A stretch of DNA of 6,705 nt from Acetobacteraceae bacterium (GTDB lineage Bacteria; Pseudomonadota; Alphaproteobacteria; Acetobacterales; Acetobacteraceae), in the NCBI GenBank assembly GCA_030039695.1, contig JASHVB010000697.1, positions 1 through 6,705 on the forward strand, given 5' to 3'. The translations under genes were made by a program, and so were the position numbers. Positions 4,329 through 6,705 of the stretch are shown piece after piece (positions within the stretch are counted from its first letter, which is position 1; the number at the start of each line of letters is the position of its first letter). Under the pieces are notes generated by a model that had not been told where the DNA came from, made no database searches, and saw nothing but the letters and a program-made list of their open reading frames with translations.

Positions 4329-6169
4329 GACGTCACCTTGTCCTGATCGATCCTGGTGGTGATGGCATCGACGATGAAACGCGCGGTGATTGGCGTGCCG
4401 TCGTAATGCAGCACCTTTGCGAGCTTCGCCGGATTGATCTCCAGTTCGTTGACCAGCAGCATGCGCAACTGGCCGTCGCGGTTTTGCTCCACGACGTACA
4501 CTTGGTCGTGCGCGTCAATGAAAGCCTTCACTTCGTCGGCGAACGGGAAGCCACGCACGCGCATCAGGTCGAGCACGATACCGTCCTTGGCGAGTCTCTC
4601 GTCAGCCTCCAGCATCGCAGGGCTGGTGGAGCCGAAATAGATCGCGCCGAGCCTCGTCGGCTTTTCTGCCGGCCGCATAACGGGTGCCGGCACCATGCTG
4701 CGGGCCGTGTGGTGCTTCTTCAGCAGCCGTTCCATGTTCTCCTGGTAGTCCGGGCCTTCTTCCGAATATCGCGCCATGCTGTCCTTCGACGTGCCGCGGG
4801 TGAAGAACGCGCCTTTGCTCGGGTGCGTACCGGGATAGGTGCGATAGGGAATGCCGTCGCCATCCACGTCGAGATAGCGGCCGAATTTCTTGCCTGCCTC
4901 CAGATCGGCGTAGCTCATGACCTTGCCGCGGTCCATCGTGCGGCTGTCGTCCCAGGTCAACGGCTTGACCAGCCGTTCGTTCATGCCGATTTCCAGATCA
5001 AGCATCACGAACACAGGCGTTTGCAGCCGGTCCGCCAGGTCGAACGCCAGCGCCCCGAATTCGAAGCACTCGTAGGGGTCTTCCGGGAACAGCAGAACGT
5101 GCTTGGTATCGCCGTGCGAGGCATAGGCGCAGGAAATGATGTCGGTCTGCTGCGTGCGCGTCGGCATGCCGGTGGATGGCCCCGAGCGCTGCACGTCGAA
5201 CACCACCGCGGGAATTTCGGCGAAATACGCCAGACCGATGAATTCCTGCATCAGCGAGATGCCGGGGCCGGACGTACAGGTGAAAGCGCGCGAGCCGTTC
5301 CAGGCGGCGCCGATCACCATGCCGATCGACGCGAGCTCGTCCTCGGCCTGCACGATCGCGAACTTGTTCCTCTTGGTCTCACGATCGACGCGATAGCGGC
5401 CGCACCAGCGGGTGAACGCCTCTGCCAGCGACGACGACGGCGTGATCGGATACCACGCGCAGAATGTGGCGCCGCCATATACCGCGCCGAGCGCCGCGGC
5501 GCTGTTGCCGTCGATGAAGATGCGATCACCCACGGTATTGGCGTGGCGTAGCGTCAGGCCGATTGGGCATTGCATGTTGGCCAGTGCCCAGTCACGGCCC
5601 ATGTGCAGCGCCTGCACGTTGGCGGCGATTAGCTTGTCACGGCCACGGAATTGCTCGCCCAGGAGTTTCACGATTTCCGTGGTGTCCATCTCCAGAAGTG
5701 CCGACAACGCGCCCAGATACACGATATTCTTGAACAATTGCCGCTGCCGCGCGTCGCTATAGGCGCGGTTGGTCATGTCGGTCAGCGGCACGCCAAGGAT
5801 GTTGATGTCGTCGCGGAACTTCGACGGCGGCATCGGCTTGGTGTTGTCGTAGAACAAGTATCCGCCGGGCACGATTTCGGCGATGTCCTTGTCCCAGGTC
5901 TGCGGATTCATCGCGACCATAAGGTCCACGCCACCGCCGCGCGCACCGAGGTGCCCGGCTTCGGAAATCCTCACCTCGTACCAGGTCGGCAAACCCTGGA
6001 TGTTGGATGGGAAAATGTTGCGCGGCGTGACCGGGATGCCCATGCGCAGGATCGATTTGGCGAACAGTGTGTTGGCACTGGCCGAACCTGATCCGTTGAC
6101 ATTGGCAAATTTGACGACGAAATCGTTGACCCGCTGGAGAGCATCCACACGGTCTAGTGTTTGCAGCAT
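4325..6169 (-). CDS. korA: 2-oxoacid:ferredoxin oxidoreductase, fused gamma/alpha subunit (KorA, 614 aa)
   Basis: This is the partner of KorB. Residues about 15-205 are the gamma (CoA-related) domain: VNGSGSASANTLFAKSILRM, IQGLPTWYEVRISE, then GGVDLMVAMNPQTW and PGGYLFYDNT. Residues about 215-420 are the alpha pyrimidine-binding domain, with GAVYGGATFCAWYPITPSSS (240-246 is YPITPSS), CTSGPGISLMQEF near 298-310 and RSGPSTGMPTRTQQTD near 328-343. The last part (about 505-600) is the transketolase C-terminal-like domain, ending in the VVEQNRDGQLRMLL segment. Size and gamma-alpha order match KorA of the oxygen-tolerant two-subunit KORs. The start at 6169 is chosen because GGAG lies 5 bases upstream; the open frame to 6262 overlaps conserved cysteines of the preceding gene. 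It overlaps that gene by 16 bases and korB by 4, so all three form one operon. Confidence 0.95.
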   Translation of the reverse strand: MLQTLDRVDALQRVNDFVVKFANVNGSGSASANTLFAKSILRMGIPVTPRNIFPSNIQGLPTWYEVRISEAGHLGARGGGVDLMVAMNPQTWDKDIAEIVPGGYLFYDNTKPMPPSKFRDDINILGVPLTDMTNRAYSDARQRQLFKNIVYLGALSALLEMDTTEIVKLLGEQFRGRDKLIAANVQALHMGRDWALANMQCPIGLTLRHANTVGDRIFIDGNSAAALGAVYGGATFCAWYPITPSSSLAEAFTRWCGRYRVDRETKRNKFAIVQAEDELASIGMVIGAAWNGSRAFTCTSGPGISLMQEFIGLAYFAEIPAVVFDVQRSGPSTGMPTRTQQTDIISCAYASHGDTKHVLLFPEDPYECFEFGALAFDLADRLQTPVFVMLDLEIGMNERLVKPLTWDDSRTMDRGKVMSYADLEAGKKFGRYLDVDGDGIPYRTYPGTHPSKGAFFTRGTSKDSMARYSEEGPDYQENMERLLKKHHTARSMVPAPVMRPAEKPTRLGAIYFGSTSPAMLEADERLAKDGIVLDLMRVRGFPFADEVKAFIDAHDQVYVVEQNRDGQLRMLLVNELEINPAKLAKVLHYDGTPITARFIVDAITTRIDQDKVTS

Positions 6170-6705
6170 GCGTTCTCCGCCTGTGCCACGTCGATCAGGA
6201 AGCGCTGCATGTCCCATGCGCCGGTGGGGCACCGCTCCGCGCATAGGCCGCAATGCAGGCACACATCTTCGTCCTTGACCATCACCCGCCCGGTCTTCAG
6301 GTCGCCGGACACGTACAGCGCCTGTGTCATATTATGCGCGGGCGCGTTCAGGCGATTGCGCAGGGCCGACTCTTCCGCATTATGCGTGAAGGTAATGCAA
6401 TCGACGGGGCAGATGTCCACGCAGGCATCACACTCGATGCACAGATTGTCGGCGAACACCGTCTGCACGTCGCAGTTGAGGCAACGCTGCGCCTCGTCGT
6501 ACGCCAGAGTCTCGTCGAAGCCGAGCTCGACTTCCGCCTTGATGTCCTGCAGCGCCAGGATCTTCTCGCGATGCGGTACCTTGAAGCGCAGGTCCAGCGA
6601 GGGCGCGTTGTCGTAAGACCACTCGTGAATGCCCATCTTCTGCGACATCAGATTCACCAGCGGCGGCGGACGATTCCTCACGTCCTCGCCGTTACAAAGC
6701 TGGTG
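6154..6705 (-). CDS. GltD-like FAD/NAD(P) oxidoreductase with C-terminal 2x[4Fe-4S] ferredoxin domain, C-terminal part (KorC-like)
   Basis: The frame is open from the right edge to TAG at 6156-6154 and gives 183 residues; an in-frame GTG at 6681 is internal, not a start. Fragment residues about 47-80 (ILALQDIKAEVELGFDETLAYDEAQRCLNC) carry the end signature of the GltD (glutamate synthase small subunit)-type pyridine-nucleotide oxidoreductase fold. They are followed by two CxxCxxCxxxCP motifs: Cys89, 92, 95, 99 and Cys149, 152, 155, 159. These should hold two [4Fe-4S] clusters. The FAD and NAD(P) domains would lie upstream, outside the window. Placed directly before and overlapping korA, it is probably the electron-transfer subunit linking KorAB to NAD(P), as described for the KorABC 2-oxoglutarate:NADP oxidoreductase of aromatic-degrading Azoarcus. 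The C-terminus ends with a Cys-Cys pair (ACCKH). The alternative is a separate ferredoxin:NADP reductase acting on free ferredoxin. Confidence 0.88.
   Translation of the reverse strand, partial: HQLCNGEDVRNRPPPLVNLMSQKMGIHEWSYDNAPSLDLRFKVPHREKILALQDIKAEVELGFDETLAYDEAQRCLNCDVQTVFADNLCIECDACVDICPVDCITFTHNAEESALRNRLNAPAHNMTQALYVSGDLKTGRVMVKDEDVCLHCGLCAERCPTGAWDMQRFLIDVAQAENACCKH
6175..6178 (-). promoter_or_regulatory. Shine-Dalgarno of korA, inside the preceding gene
   Basis: GGAG on the minus strand lies 5 bases before ATG at 6169-6167. It is embedded in the last codons of the upstream iron-sulfur protein gene, implying translational coupling, and it decides the korA start. Confidence 0.7.

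Noticed and set aside
3150..4346. Long plus-strand open frame antisense to korB
   Set aside because: It lies opposite a clear TPP/iron-sulfur enzyme. Its His/Arg-rich composition is typical of a high-GC antisense shadow, with no recognisable domain.
4406..5551. Long plus-strand open frame antisense to korA
   Set aside because: It is the mirror of codon bias in a confidently identified gene, with no motif and no ribosome site.
6170..6262. Upstream start giving a 645-residue KorA
   Set aside because: The extension overlaps the second cluster region of the iron-sulfur gene in another frame and reads as Arg/Pro-rich shadow. GGAG 5 bases before 6169 marks the better start.

Overview
The window is high-GC DNA, densely coded on both strands, with strong GGAGG-type ribosome binding sites and short gene overlaps. 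It also holds CTC-rich palindromic intergenic repeats of the kind scattered through many alphaproteobacterial (Rhizobiales-like) genomes. An alphaproteobacterium is the best guess, but nothing here fixes the genus.

Left part, plus strand: the tail of one small cupin-like protein (1-142) is followed at once by a complete paralogue (152-505). The two share a 57-bp perfect repeat. A strong hairpin (511-547) ends this unit. Next comes a probable small membrane protein (682-966). Its stop codon overlaps the start codon of an acyl-CoA dehydrogenase-fold flavoprotein (966-2114) that looks more like the group D flavin monooxygenases (HpaB/HsaA/DszC type). A single-domain VOC/glyoxalase-fold metalloprotein follows (2129-2545). 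These look like one transcription unit for oxidative conversion of an unidentified small organic compound.

Middle: a second VOC-fold gene (2680-3096) lies on the minus strand, convergent with the first. It is flanked by two directly oriented copies of a degenerate palindromic repeat (2553-2581 and 3133-3163). The convergent gap also contains a hairpin that could terminate transcription from both sides.

Right part, minus strand: three tightly overlapping genes encode a 2-oxoacid (probably 2-oxoglutarate):ferredoxin oxidoreductase. In order of transcription they are the C-terminal part of a GltD-like protein carrying a 2x[4Fe-4S] ferredoxin domain (6705-6154, cut by the window edge), korA (fused gamma/alpha subunit, 6169-4325) and korB (TPP/[4Fe-4S] beta subunit, 4328-3273). 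A stem-loop follows korB. The arrangement suggests a three-subunit KorABC-type enzyme in which electrons from decarboxylation of a 2-oxoacid-CoA reaction pass through iron-sulfur clusters to a flavin and NAD(P), or the reverse.

I see no tRNA, rRNA, CRISPR array, transposase or phage gene. No wholly new system is evident. The points most worth a second look are the mosaic cupin duplication, the small membrane protein coupled to the flavoprotein, the repeat-flanked VOC gene, and the three-subunit KOR cluster.
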